Source of the DNA: Jejuia pallidilutea
GTDB lineage: Bacteria; Bacteroidota; Bacteroidia; Flavobacteriales; Flavobacteriaceae
NCBI RefSeq assembly: GCF_002973595.1
Contig: NZ_PVEO01000001.1
Location: 434,001 to 498,000 of the forward strand
Reading direction: 5' to 3'
Length of the DNA stretch: 64,000 bases
Notes under the pieces: model-generated
Told to the model about the DNA's origin: nothing
The model's input: only the letters and a program-made list of their open reading frames with translations
Databases searched by the model: none
Position numbers and translations under genes: made by a program
Part shown: piece after piece, positions 6,197-18,706 of the stretch
How the letters are laid out: each line of letters begins with the position of its first letter
Numbering within the stretch: the stretch's first letter is position 1

Positions 6197-7804
6197 TTAA
6201 AGTGACACGCCCCTACGCCAAGGGATAAAATCATTTTGGTTAAGCAACCTTGCCTTTGTTTTAATGTTGCCGCTTGCCACCTCAATGATGAAGCCTAGCA
6301 TATCATCGGCCATTTCCTCTATGGTCTTTTCACCACGAATCACGGCACCGGTTTCAATGTCAATGATGTCCGGCATTTTTTTGGCCAGTTCTGTATTTGA
6401 AGATACTTTGATAATGGGCGCAATGGGGTTTCCTGTTGGTGTTCCCAATCCGGTAGTGAACAGCACCACATTGGCACCAGAACCCACCATGGCCGTTGTG
6501 CTTTCCACATCATTTCCTGGGGTGCACAAAAGGTTTAGCCCCGGTTTGGTCACATATTCCCCATAATCCAATACATCTTGCACAGGGGAAGTCCCGCCCT
6601 TTTTGGCAGCCCCGGCCGATTTCATGGCATCGGTAATCAATCCATCTTTGATGTTTCCTGGCGATGGGTTCATGTCAAACCCAGACCCAGCATCGATAAC
6701 AGATTTTTCGAAAGCATTCATTAATTTTAAAAACTTTTCGCCTTTTTCATCTTCCACGCACCTGTTGACCAGTTCTTGCTCTACCCCGCACAATTCCGGG
6801 AACTCCGATAAAATAGCTGTGCCGTTTAAAGCCGCCAACATATCTGAAACCGCCCCTAATGTTGGGTTGGCAGATATGCCTGAAAACCCATCGGAACCAC
6901 CACACTCTAGCCCTACCCTTAATTTTGATAAAGGTGCTGGTTGGCGTTTTATATTATTCGCCTTTTTAATCGCTTCGAATGATTCTTTAATGATTGCCGA
7001 TAGCATTTCATCCACCGTTCCCATTTGCTGCTGTTCAAAAATAAGGATCGGTTTGTCTAGGTTCGGGTTGACGTTGTTCAACGCTTCTTTAAAAATGCTT
7101 ATCTGAAGGTTTTGGCAGCCCAAACTCAACACGGTGGCACCTGCCACATTGGGATTGTTCACATAACCTGCCAATAACCTGGCAAGGCTCTCTGAATCCT
7201 GACGGATACCACCACAACCACCTGGGTGGGTTATAAACTTCACCTCAATGTTATCAAACACATCGGGCGTTGTTGAGGCCACTTCGGTTTCTTCCTCACC
7301 ACTGACCAAGGAGCGGAGCAACATTTGATGAGGGTTTACCTTCTGCTTCAACAGTTCTTTTTCAAAAACCTCTTTTAATATTTCAATGTTTCGGTTTTCG
7401 CAAAACACCAACGGAAAAAACAACCACACATTTTCAGTGCCCACTTGACCATCTGGCCTGTGGTAGCCCATAAAAGTTTTGTCTTTCCATTTATCGACAT
7501 TTGGAGCCGTCCAATGAAACGATTCTGTTTTGCCGAACACCTTATCGCTTTGATGCTTCACATTATCAATGGTCAGCACATCGCCTTTTTCAATGGTCTG
7601 GTTGGCCGTTCCAACCAAAACGCCGTACATGATGATCCTGTCACCGGATTCAAAGGTTTCCAAAGCTATTTTATGCTTCGATTTAACATCAGAAATTATA
7701 GCAATATCGTTTCCTTCAAAAGAAACCACGTCTCCTGCTTTTAGATTTACCAAAGCAACGGCTACATTATCCGAAGTGTTTACTTTTATGAGTTTTTTTT
7801 GCAT
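6197..7804 (-). CDS. uxaA: Altronate dehydratase
   Basis: A 535-residue cytosolic enzyme that dehydrates D-altronate to 2-keto-3-deoxy-D-gluconate, the last uronate-specific step of galacturonate breakdown. An N-terminal SAF-type domain (about 1-90) is followed by the UxaA catalytic domain with H-P-G-G-C-G-G-I-R-Q-D (about 193-203), S-L-G-C-Q-N (about 227-232) and E-C-G-G-S-D-G-F-S-G (about 300-309). Both domains are present in one chain at the usual length for Bacteroidota UxaA. It is last in the nine-gene minus-strand run and starts 5 bases after uxaB. KDG kinase and KDPG aldolase are not in the window and must be encoded elsewhere. Base composition is visibly more GC-rich than the flanking element DNA. 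Confidence 0.93.
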   Translation of the reverse strand: MQKKLIKVNTSDNVAVALVNLKAGDVVSFEGNDIAIISDVKSKHKIALETFESGDRIIMYGVLVGTANQTIEKGDVLTIDNVKHQSDKVFGKTESFHWTAPNVDKWKDKTFMGYHRPDGQVGTENVWLFFPLVFCENRNIEILKEVFEKELLKQKVNPHQMLLRSLVSGEEETEVASTTPDVFDNIEVKFITHPGGCGGIRQDSESLARLLAGYVNNPNVAGATVLSLGCQNLQISIFKEALNNVNPNLDKPILIFEQQQMGTVDEMLSAIIKESFEAIKKANNIKRQPAPLSKLRVGLECGGSDGFSGISANPTLGAVSDMLAALNGTAILSEFPELCGVEQELVNRCVEDEKGEKFLKLMNAFEKSVIDAGSGFDMNPSPGNIKDGLITDAMKSAGAAKKGGTSPVQDVLDYGEYVTKPGLNLLCTPGNDVESTTAMVGSGANVVLFTTGLGTPTGNPIAPIIKVSSNTELAKKMPDIIDIETGAVIRGEKTIEEMADDMLGFIIEVASGNIKTKARLLNQNDFIPWRRGVSL

Positions 7805-7809
7805 AACAA

Positions 7810-9288
7810 TTAATTTGTAACAGTATTACTGCTGTGTAAATTCAAAATACTATGGCTGTAATTGGCAAACCCTTGCTCAATGCCATGGGCTTCAATTTCT
7901 TTTAACGCCAAGGCAACAGCTTCCGTTAGGTTTTTGACTTTTGTTAAATCTTCGCCCCAGTAGTCTTGGATGCCCAATACGCTTTTTGCAATTTCTGAAG
8001 AATCATTGGATTTCCAGATTTCCGAAAACTTGGCCACAATGTCCTCACTGTCCTGTACAGGCAGTGTATCGCCTTTCCAGATACCTTTATAAAAACGTAT
8101 CAAACAGGCAAATGCATAGGTCAGGTGGGTTGGCACTTTGTTATGGATTTTTACATATTCCAACAAACTGGGCAATACCCTTACAGCAAATTTGGAAATG
8201 GAATTTAGAGCGATGCTTGACAGGTTGTGGACAATGAACGGATTCCTGAAACGGTCAAAAACAGCATCGGCGAAATCGTTCAGTTCCTTTTTGTCCATTT
8301 CCAAAGTGTCAATGATTTCATTGAAAACCACTTTATTTATGAACCCGCCCGTAAATGGGTTGTCCACAGATTGTTTTACGGTCTTGTTTCCATAAAGCAA
8401 TGAAAAAGGCACCATGGCGGTATGGGCACCATTTAAAATCCGTACTTTTCGTGTGCGGTAGGGCTGCATGTCATTCACAATTTTCACGTCTAGACCGGTT
8501 TTTTCAAAAGGTAATTTTGCTTTTAAAGCATCATCGACCTCAATGACCCAAAGCAGAAATGTTTCGGCAGCTACTATCAAATTGTCTTGATAATCCAATT
8601 GGGCATTATAGGCCTCAATATCATCTTTAGGATAGCCCGGCACAATCCTGTCCACCAAGGTATTGTGGAAGGTGCTGTTTTCCAATAGCCATACTTTGAA
8701 ATCATTGCCCAATTTCCAATCTTCAATATATTTTAAAATGATGTCCTTAAGCGTATCTGAATTGTAATTGATGAGTTCACAGGGGATGATTGCCAAACCT
8801 TTGCTGGCTTCACCGTTAAAATGCTTGAACCGTTCATGCAAAAGCAGCGTTAGTTTTGCAGGGAACGAACTTGGTGGCTGCATATCCGGAGTGTCTGAAC
8901 TTACATAGGCAATGCCTGCTTCGGTGGTGTTTGAAATGATGAATTCCAACGAAGGTTCTTTTGCCAAACTCAAATAATCATTGAAGTTGGCATAAGGGTC
9001 CACGGCCTTCACAATATTGGAAATGAGCTCAACTTCCTGAATCTCTTCTCCTTTTTTAACGCCTTTCATAAACAAGGTGTAGAGCCCGTCTTGATCGTTC
9101 AGCATCTTTACCAAGCCTCTATCAATGGGTTGCACCACGGCAATACCTGCATTGAAACCTACTTTTTTGTTCAGTTCTTGAAAAGCATATCCTATAAAGG
9201 CCCTTAAAAAATTACCTTCTCCGAATTGTAATATTTTGATGGGCGGTTTTGTTTCCAGTCCCAAGTTTTTTCTGTTCAATTTTTTCAT
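7810..9288 (-). CDS. uxaB: Tagaturonate reductase
   Basis: A 492-residue member of the mannitol dehydrogenase family that reduces D-tagaturonate to D-altronate with NADH. The N-terminal Rossmann region carries L-Q-F-G-E-G-N-F-L-R-A-F (about 20-31). The C-terminal domain has the active-site-type lysine stretch V-R-I-L-N-G-A-H-T-A-M-V (about 283-294). Length and motif order fit UxaB rather than UxuB (fructuronate reductase), agreeing with the adjacent uxaA and the lack of uxuA. It lies 58 bases after the transporter gene. Confidence 0.92.
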   Translation of the reverse strand: MKKLNRKNLGLETKPPIKILQFGEGNFLRAFIGYAFQELNKKVGFNAGIAVVQPIDRGLVKMLNDQDGLYTLFMKGVKKGEEIQEVELISNIVKAVDPYANFNDYLSLAKEPSLEFIISNTTEAGIAYVSSDTPDMQPPSSFPAKLTLLLHERFKHFNGEASKGLAIIPCELINYNSDTLKDIILKYIEDWKLGNDFKVWLLENSTFHNTLVDRIVPGYPKDDIEAYNAQLDYQDNLIVAAETFLLWVIEVDDALKAKLPFEKTGLDVKIVNDMQPYRTRKVRILNGAHTAMVPFSLLYGNKTVKQSVDNPFTGGFINKVVFNEIIDTLEMDKKELNDFADAVFDRFRNPFIVHNLSSIALNSISKFAVRVLPSLLEYVKIHNKVPTHLTYAFACLIRFYKGIWKGDTLPVQDSEDIVAKFSEIWKSNDSSEIAKSVLGIQDYWGEDLTKVKNLTEAVALALKEIEAHGIEQGFANYSHSILNLHSSNTVTN

Positions 9289-9346
9289 TTTACCTTGTAT
9301 AAATCTTTTTAAGAATTCTTATAAATAACCTATTATTTTAAACATT

Positions 9347-10645
9347 TTATTCCAAAATCAAATTTAGATTTTCATCTAAAGGAGTCATTTTTGGCATTAA
9401 CAAATGTACTAACCCGAGGATAGCCAAATAGCAGGACCCTGCAATAAGGAATGCCCAAAAATACCCTGAATTACCAGCTTCGTCCAGTACGGAACCTAAT
9501 GCAAAATCTGCAATTATACCTGCTACCGCACCAATCATTCCTCCAATTCCTACAACTGATGCAGTTGCTTTTTTAGGAAACACATCTGATGCTAAAGTAA
9601 ATATGTTGGCAGACCAAGCCTGGTGCCCTGCCGCACCTAAACCGATAAGACAAATGGCCAACCATTTGTTGTCTGTTATAGCAACAAATGCTACTGGCAA
9701 TATGATCAAAGCACAAATTAAAAGCGTGATTTTCCTTGCTTTGTTTATGGTCCATCCTTTTTTGATAAAAACGCCTGAAAGATAGCCTCCCAATATACTG
9801 CCTCCATCTGCCATGATATAAATCACAAAGAACGGCAGTGCAATATTGTGGATATTTACATCAAAAGTTTCTGCCAAAAATTTAGCTCCCCAGAAAAGAT
9901 AAAACCACCAAACGGCGTCTGTAGTTTTTGCTAGGGCAAATGCCCAAGTCTGGCGTTTACCAAGGACACTTTTCCAAGGCAACTTTTCTTCATTTTCAGA
10001 ACTTGAATCACTTTGGATATAGGCCAATTCTTCTTTACCAACAGAAGGATGTACTTCTGGTTTTTTGTACATTCTAAACCAAAGAAACACCCATAGTGCA
10101 CTGAGCGCTCCCGTAATTAAAAAAGGTATCTGCCAGTTTTTCCCATCTTCATGCACAATCCAACCAACTACAAAAGGTGCTGCAATAGCACCAATACTTG
10201 TGGCTGCATTGAAAAGACCGGTAGCAAAAGCCCTATCCTTTTTAGGGAACCATTCTGCCGTTGTTTTTATAGCTGCCGGAAAGTTACCCGACTCTCCAAA
10301 ACCCAATCCAAACCTGGCTGCAGCAAACCCTATGACGCTCCACCCTGGGCGAACCAAAGCGTGCAACATACCAAAAAAGCTCCAAAGACCAATAGATAAA
10401 ACATATCCTTTTTTAGTGCCTAAACGGTCAATTAAGCCTCCCATAGAAAGCATACCAATAGCATACGCCACTTTAAACGATATCATGATATTGGCATAAT
10501 CACTATTGGTCCATCCGAACAGTTTTTCCAATGTTGGAGCCATTACACCAATAATGCTCCTATCAAAATAGTTTATAGTAGTTGCAAACATTAAGAGTGC
10601 TAAAATTCTATATCTATAATTTCCTATTTTTTGCTTTTTATCCAT
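9347..10645 (-). CDS. ExuT-like MFS hexuronate transporter
   Basis: A 432-residue inner-membrane protein with about 12 hydrophobic segments. It has the signature T-I-N-Y-F-D-R at about residue 25 and the G-G-L-I-D-R-L-G-T-K-K loop after the second helix pair, typical of the anion:cation symporter branch of MFS that includes ExuT. It probably imports galacturonate and/or glucuronate by proton symport to feed uxaC, uxaB and uxaA on either side. Other sugar acids are possible. Its codon usage is more AT-rich than uxaA and uxaB. Confidence 0.85.
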   Translation of the reverse strand: MDKKQKIGNYRYRILALLMFATTINYFDRSIIGVMAPTLEKLFGWTNSDYANIMISFKVAYAIGMLSMGGLIDRLGTKKGYVLSIGLWSFFGMLHALVRPGWSVIGFAAARFGLGFGESGNFPAAIKTTAEWFPKKDRAFATGLFNAATSIGAIAAPFVVGWIVHEDGKNWQIPFLITGALSALWVFLWFRMYKKPEVHPSVGKEELAYIQSDSSSENEEKLPWKSVLGKRQTWAFALAKTTDAVWWFYLFWGAKFLAETFDVNIHNIALPFFVIYIMADGGSILGGYLSGVFIKKGWTINKARKITLLICALIILPVAFVAITDNKWLAICLIGLGAAGHQAWSANIFTLASDVFPKKATASVVGIGGMIGAVAGIIADFALGSVLDEAGNSGYFWAFLIAGSCYLAILGLVHLLMPKMTPLDENLNLILE

Positions 10646-10714
10646 TATTAAGGTTTTTGATACTTACATTAAGTAGTGGTATTTATTTTTAAATTGTTCT
10701 AATATCAAACTTTA

Positions 10715-12121
10715 TTAGAAATCAAAATATTCTTTTGCGTTGAAATAACTAATGTCCGCAACCATTTTCCCAATCCATTCCATTTCTTCTTTTGGAAGTT
10801 CGCCCCTTTTTATCTCATCGCCCAAAAGGTTACAAAGGATGCGCCTGAAATACTCGTGCCTTGGGAACGACAGGAAACTTCGGGAATCTGTCAGCATACC
10901 TACAAAACAACTGATCAAGCCCATGTTTGACAAGGCGTTCAATTGCTTGGTCATGCCATCTTTTTGGTCTAAAAACCACCAGCCAGAACCAAACTGTACT
11001 TTGCCCTTTACGCTGCCATCGTTAAAATTGCCAATCATAGTGGCCATCACTTCATTATCTGCCGGGTTTAGATTATAGATAATGGTTTTTGTCAATTTAT
11101 CTTTGCCATCCAGCGCGTTTAAAAAAGCGGACAGTTTTTGTGCCTGTGTAAAATCACCAATAGAGTCCCAGCCCGTGTCTGGCCCCAAGATACGGTGCAT
11201 TCGGGCATTGTTGTTCCTTAAGGCGCCCAAATGAAACTGCTGGACCCAACCATATTCATGATAGGTTTCACACAAAAACACCAAAACAGCACTTTGGAAT
11301 TTTAAAGCTTCCTCATTGGTAATCGCCTTATTTTGCCGTTTCTTTTTGAAAATGGCGTTTACCTCGCTTTCGGTATAGTCTTCAAAATAAATTTGGTCTA
11401 TCCCATGATCGCAGAGCCTACAACCATTCGTATGAAAATATTCAATTCTGTTTTTTAGTGCTCCGCACAGGTCTTGGAATGAATCCATGGCCATTCCTGA
11501 TACCTTACCCAGAGTATCCATATAATCATTGTAACCGTCATTGCTAATCAATATCGCTTTGTCAGGCCTGAATGCGGTGCTTACCTTGACACTGAAATCA
11601 CTTTTGGCCAACTGTTGGTGGTACTTCAAAGAGTCCGTTGGATCTTCTGTGGTGCAGACCAATTCGGCATTCACCTTTTTGAGCAAGCCCCTGCAACTAT
11701 AATCTTTTTTGTTTAATTTTTCTTGGGTTTGCTCCCAAATGCTTTCGGCAGATTTTTCATTCAGCAAATCATAAATACCAAAGTACCTGGCCAATTCCAA
11801 ATGCGTCCAATGGTAAAGCGGATTCCGCATGGTGTAAGGCACTGTTTTGGCCCATTTCAGAAATTTGTCCTTATCAGAAGCCTTGCCCGTAATAAAATCC
11901 TCATTGACACCCAAGGTACGCATGGCACGCCATTTGTAATGGTCGCCATTTATCCAGACTTCGGTCATGTTACTGAAGGCCCTGTCTTCTGCTATAAATT
12001 GAGGCGGTAGATGGTTGTGATAATCTATTATTGGTTGACTCTTAGAGTAGTTGTGGTATAACTCTTCTGCATATTGGTTCTCCAACAGAAAGTTATCGTG
12101 GATGAATTTTGTTGAACTCAT
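10715..12121 (-). CDS. uxaC: Glucuronate/galacturonate isomerase
   Basis: A 468-residue cytosolic isomerase of the amidohydrolase superfamily that converts D-galacturonate to D-tagaturonate (and D-glucuronate to D-fructuronate). Metal-site motif D-Y-H-N-H-L-P-P is at about residue 33. Other landmarks are H-W-T-H-L-E-L (about 104-110), the C-D-H-G-I-D-Q region (about 237-243), Q-F-H-L-G-A-L-R-N-N-N (about 295-305) and C-F-V-G-M-L-T-D-S-R-S-F (about 411-422). The length equals the family norm. Because only the uxaAB branch accompanies it, galacturonate is the likelier main substrate. It follows the GH43-CBM6 gene by 85 bases. Confidence 0.95.
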   Translation of the reverse strand: MSSTKFIHDNFLLENQYAEELYHNYSKSQPIIDYHNHLPPQFIAEDRAFSNMTEVWINGDHYKWRAMRTLGVNEDFITGKASDKDKFLKWAKTVPYTMRNPLYHWTHLELARYFGIYDLLNEKSAESIWEQTQEKLNKKDYSCRGLLKKVNAELVCTTEDPTDSLKYHQQLAKSDFSVKVSTAFRPDKAILISNDGYNDYMDTLGKVSGMAMDSFQDLCGALKNRIEYFHTNGCRLCDHGIDQIYFEDYTESEVNAIFKKKRQNKAITNEEALKFQSAVLVFLCETYHEYGWVQQFHLGALRNNNARMHRILGPDTGWDSIGDFTQAQKLSAFLNALDGKDKLTKTIIYNLNPADNEVMATMIGNFNDGSVKGKVQFGSGWWFLDQKDGMTKQLNALSNMGLISCFVGMLTDSRSFLSFPRHEYFRRILCNLLGDEIKRGELPKEEMEWIGKMVADISYFNAKEYFDF

Positions 12122-12206
12122 TTAATATCTTTTAAATTATTTTATTGATTATTATTAATACTTAAAAACAAGAAAGTATGATTACCGGTTATAAGTTTAA
12201 ATAAGT

Positions 12207-13520
12207 TTATTTAAAACTGAACCAATCTAAATGTAAAATATCTGTTGATTTTCCTTTGAAAACGAAGCAAATATCATTTACATTTTTAAGACCATCCAAA
12301 TCACAGGATAAGAGTTTATACGATTTAAATCCACCTGTACCTGTGACATTACAAATTCCTAAAATGTTTCCTGTTTCATTTTTATCTCGAATTTCAATGC
12401 TGCCTTTTTTTGTAGCGGACACATAAAATTGGATGGTTTCTTTATCTGAAAGGTTTGCTATATTAGGGAAATAAAGCGTCCCTCCATTTTGAATTTTCTG
12501 TATTTCAAAACTTCCATTTGGAGATTCTGCCTTATTTACTTTCCCTGCTTTCATGTACCATTCAGCTTCAATTTTATCCCAATTCGCATCATATCTTCCA
12601 ACACCTGTAGCAAAATGTTTTTCTAAAAAATTGATGTCATCAACCATTTCGCCATTATCCTTATAATGCAAATAGGTAATGTAAGATTCCCTGAATTTAA
12701 TATTAGAATCCAAATGAAATTTGCACCAAGTATGGAACCATTGGTTTTTCCAAGTAAAATAATTTCCATGAGCTTGGCGTGTTAACCCATAGTTACCATT
12801 TCCTGAGTTGCCCACATAATCATAAGGACCATAAATAGTATCAGATATAGCGTATAAAGATCCTGCTGACAAATAATATTTTCCATTAAATTTGTGCAGA
12901 TTGGGCTTGTCATTATAAAAACCACCTTCTTTATTTAATACAATTGCTTTCGGTTTTTCCTGCAATGATATCATATCATCCGATAATTTAGCTATGTAGT
13001 AGCGCATATCTTCATTTTTCCCTAAATACCAACCAAAACAGATATAAGCAGTTCCATCTTCTTCAACTAAAACTGTAGGGTCGTACTCTAACCCTGGCGT
13101 TAAATCTTTAGCTAACAAAGGTTTTCCTAAAACATCTTTATATGGCCCTTCAGGTTTATCTGCAACCATAACGCCAGTAGATTCATTTCCGTTAGAAAAA
13201 TAAAAATAATATTTCTCATTTTTTTCAACCGTTTCCGTCGCCCAACATTTGGTGGAACCTTTTCCCATATAGGTTTCAGATGGTTTGATTACACGTTCAT
13301 AATGCCAATTTACTAAATCATCAGAAGACCAAATATGCCAATCGGGCATTATAAAATCCTTGGCTGTTGAATCGGCATCTCGTGTTGAAAATAGATAAGC
13401 CTTTTCATTGAAAATATAAATATGCGGATCTGCCATACCAAAATCTTTTATAATTGGATTTTGTGCGTTAACTTCAATATAAACCACGCTAATTAAAAAC
13501 AAAAGCAAAATATTTTTCAT
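12207..13520 (-). CDS. Exported GH43 glycosidase with C-terminal CBM6-like module
   Basis: A 437-residue protein with an SPI signal peptide (first 19 residues, ending VNA). Residues about 20-310 form a GH43 five-bladed propeller. G-M-A-D-P-H-I-Y supplies the catalytic base Asp, and Y-D-P-T-V-L-V-E-E-D-G-T-A-Y supplies the Asp that orients the acid. The C-terminal 120 residues end with F-V-F-K-G-x-x-x-D-I-L-H-L-D-W-F-S-F, the closing pattern of CBM6. GH43 covers arabinofuranosidases, xylosidases and galactanases; the exact activity cannot be read here. The operon context favours release of arabinose, xylose or galactose side chains in the periplasm. Confidence 0.85.
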   Translation of the reverse strand: MKNILLLFLISVVYIEVNAQNPIIKDFGMADPHIYIFNEKAYLFSTRDADSTAKDFIMPDWHIWSSDDLVNWHYERVIKPSETYMGKGSTKCWATETVEKNEKYYFYFSNGNESTGVMVADKPEGPYKDVLGKPLLAKDLTPGLEYDPTVLVEEDGTAYICFGWYLGKNEDMRYYIAKLSDDMISLQEKPKAIVLNKEGGFYNDKPNLHKFNGKYYLSAGSLYAISDTIYGPYDYVGNSGNGNYGLTRQAHGNYFTWKNQWFHTWCKFHLDSNIKFRESYITYLHYKDNGEMVDDINFLEKHFATGVGRYDANWDKIEAEWYMKAGKVNKAESPNGSFEIQKIQNGGTLYFPNIANLSDKETIQFYVSATKKGSIEIRDKNETGNILGICNVTGTGGFKSYKLLSCDLDGLKNVNDICFVFKGKSTDILHLDWFSFK

Positions 13521-13545
13521 TCTGAGTACTTTTTTTAAGAATAAC

Positions 13546-16677
<3,132 letters not shown>

Positions 16678-16741
16678 CTATAAATTTTTAAACTAATTTT
16701 AATTAATTAAATGTTTAAAGGTTTACACCATTTAACGCAAT

Positions 16742-17902
16742 CTATTTTTCATATTCACTAAAATCCCATTCTGGTAAATAATCTACATAAGGATAGCCAT
16801 CAATATCAAACTTTATTGGTAACCAAACATACCGCCCATCAATAGGGTTTGTAGGGTTCCATCGGTCTCCCATATACATAAATGCGTCTTTTTTTCCTGC
16901 TATAGGAAGCACATAATTACCTTGTGAATCATAAGAAATATAAGCCAACTCACCTTTAAAAGGATTGCTCAATTCTTGCCAAGGACCAAATATATTTTCT
17001 GCAACGGCAGAACGAGACGCGTTAGGTGCCCAACCAGTACAGCCTGAGGCTATAAGGTAATATTTACCGTCTTTTTTAAAAATGGCTGGCGCTTCCATAA
17101 AGCGATCTGGAAAAACACGTACGTACTCACCAGTGGTATCCGTGTAATCGTCTGTTAATTTTGAAATATGAAGTGTTGCATTTTCTTCGGATGCATGTAT
17201 GTGATAAGCCGTACCATCATCATCCACAAACAACGTTTGGTCACGAGACATTTGGCCGTTTTTAAAATCACGTTTTACCAAATTAAGCGAATCTGTACTA
17301 AACGGAATAGCCGACCCTCCAAACCTATAAGAAAGTGCCACCGGGTGTATTGGTTTTTCAATTAAATCGCCTGCATTTAAAGGCATGTGTCCGGCATTAG
17401 GACGCATACTTCTTACGTATTTGAAATTACCTGTAGGACTATCTGCAATTGCAATGGCTGTTTTTGCACCATCATACATAACACCCTTAGGCTCTAAATG
17501 AAACCACATCACGAACTTTTTAGTTTTTTGGTTGTATATGACTTTTGGACGCTCCATGATTACGCCTTTTGCAATATCATGATCTGGGTCATCTTCAACT
17601 ACTCTTAACACAATGCCCTCGTCGTTCCAATCGTACAAATTGGTTGATGAATAACAATGAAAACCAACTTGAGCAGTATTCCCTACCAACCCTTCTACTT
17701 TATGTTCACCATACCAATAATAAACACCATCATGATAAAGCATGCCGCCCCCATGTGCGTTAATTGGTACGCCATTATTATCTTTCCAAATAGCACCAGA
17801 TATGATTTTACTTTCTTGCACTTTTTCTTCTTTTTTATTACAGGAATTGAAAACTAAGACAAATAAAAAAGCAATGCTTAAAAACTGAAAAATTCGATTC
17901 AT
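16742..17902 (-). CDS. GH43-like lipoprotein, possibly galactan-active
   Basis: A 386-residue protein with an SPII signal and lipobox F-N-S-C (Cys at about 21), so it is anchored in a membrane facing the periplasm or cell surface. The N-terminal motif A-H-G-G-G-M-L-Y-H-D-G-V-Y-Y-W-Y-G-E followed by Y-S-S-T-N-L-Y-D-W is typical of the GH43 branch containing exo-beta-1,3-galactanases (GH43_24) and the related GH43_34. M-E-R-P-K-V-I-Y-N at about 118 and E-A-P-A-I-F-K-K-D-G-K-Y-Y at about 270 fit the propeller core. Together with LacZ-type GH2, this points to a beta-galactan backbone, but the subfamily call is by eye. Confidence 0.75.
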   Translation of the reverse strand: MNRIFQFLSIAFLFVLVFNSCNKKEEKVQESKIISGAIWKDNNGVPINAHGGGMLYHDGVYYWYGEHKVEGLVGNTAQVGFHCYSSTNLYDWNDEGIVLRVVEDDPDHDIAKGVIMERPKVIYNQKTKKFVMWFHLEPKGVMYDGAKTAIAIADSPTGNFKYVRSMRPNAGHMPLNAGDLIEKPIHPVALSYRFGGSAIPFSTDSLNLVKRDFKNGQMSRDQTLFVDDDGTAYHIHASEENATLHISKLTDDYTDTTGEYVRVFPDRFMEAPAIFKKDGKYYLIASGCTGWAPNASRSAVAENIFGPWQELSNPFKGELAYISYDSQGNYVLPIAGKKDAFMYMGDRWNPTNPIDGRYVWLPIKFDIDGYPYVDYLPEWDFSEYEK

Positions 17903-17928
17903 ATTTTAATTTATTATATAATTACTAA

Positions 17929-18690
17929 TTAAAAATTAACATTGGCACCACCATCTACGGGCAACACAACACCTGTAATGTATTTTGCTGCTTCTGAACT
18001 TAGAAATACTGCTGCATGGCCTATATCTTCAGTAGTTCCAAAATGATCCATGGCTATTCTATTTGTTATTTGTTTTTTTCTTGCCTCATCTTTATTGATG
18101 GCATTTAAAAACATATTAGATTCAATCCATCCGGGTGCTATGGCATTTACTCTTACGTTGTTTTTGGAAAACTCCGTTACTAAAGAATTCACCAATCCCG
18201 TCAAAGCTGTTTTGGAAGCACTATATGCAATGACCTTATCTACTCCAAACAATGCGGTCATGGAACTAATCATAATAATTGAACCGCTTTTACGCTTTAG
18301 CATATATTTGGCACATTCTCTGGTTAAACTAAAAACACTTATGAGGTTCGTTTGTATAATGCGTTCAAAGTCCTCATCACTGGTATCTTGTGCATAACCT
18401 TTGTAATGAATCCCTGCATTATTTATTAAAATAGCAATAGGTCCAATGGTGGTTTCAATATTTTCTACCAATAATGGCAATGTTTTTCTATCAGTAATAT
18501 CATTTATTCGATAATAGGCATTTTCACCCAACACTGTAACGGCATCTTGGAGAATTTTTTCGCGTCTTCCAGTAATAACCACTTTACCACCTGCCTCAAT
18601 GATTGCTTTTGCAATACCCAAACCAATACCTGTGCCGCCTCCTGTAATAAGTGCTAATTTTCCTAATAATGAAAATGCTTGTAATGACAT
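17929..18690 (-). CDS. SDR-family sugar (acid) dehydrogenase
   Basis: A 253-residue cytosolic short-chain dehydrogenase. T-G-G-G-T-G-I-G (about 16-23) binds the nucleotide, N-N-A-G is at about 91, and the catalytic set is Ser with Y-S-A-S-K (about 157). It ends with V-D-G-G-A, usual for the gluconate 5-dehydrogenase-like group. It follows the enolase-superfamily gene by 16 bases. In context it most simply oxidises the aldose (or an aldonate) whose acid the neighbour dehydrates, but related SDRs act on many alcohols. Confidence 0.8.
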   Translation of the reverse strand: MSLQAFSLLGKLALITGGGTGIGLGIAKAIIEAGGKVVITGRREKILQDAVTVLGENAYYRINDITDRKTLPLLVENIETTIGPIAILINNAGIHYKGYAQDTSDEDFERIIQTNLISVFSLTRECAKYMLKRKSGSIIMISSMTALFGVDKVIAYSASKTALTGLVNSLVTEFSKNNVRVNAIAPGWIESNMFLNAINKDEARKKQITNRIAMDHFGTTEDIGHAAVFLSSEAAKYITGVVLPVDGGANVNF

Positions 18691-18706
18691 ACGTAATTGT
18701 TTTGAT

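Noticed and set aside
6264-7106. Long plus-strand frames opposite uxaA
   Set aside because: Shadow frames within a conserved UxaA coding sequence; no independent motif or start signal.
10715-12121. Reading uxaC as proof of glucuronate catabolism
   Set aside because: UxaC accepts glucuronate, but mannonate dehydratase and fructuronate reductase genes are not in the window, so only the galacturonate branch is supported here.
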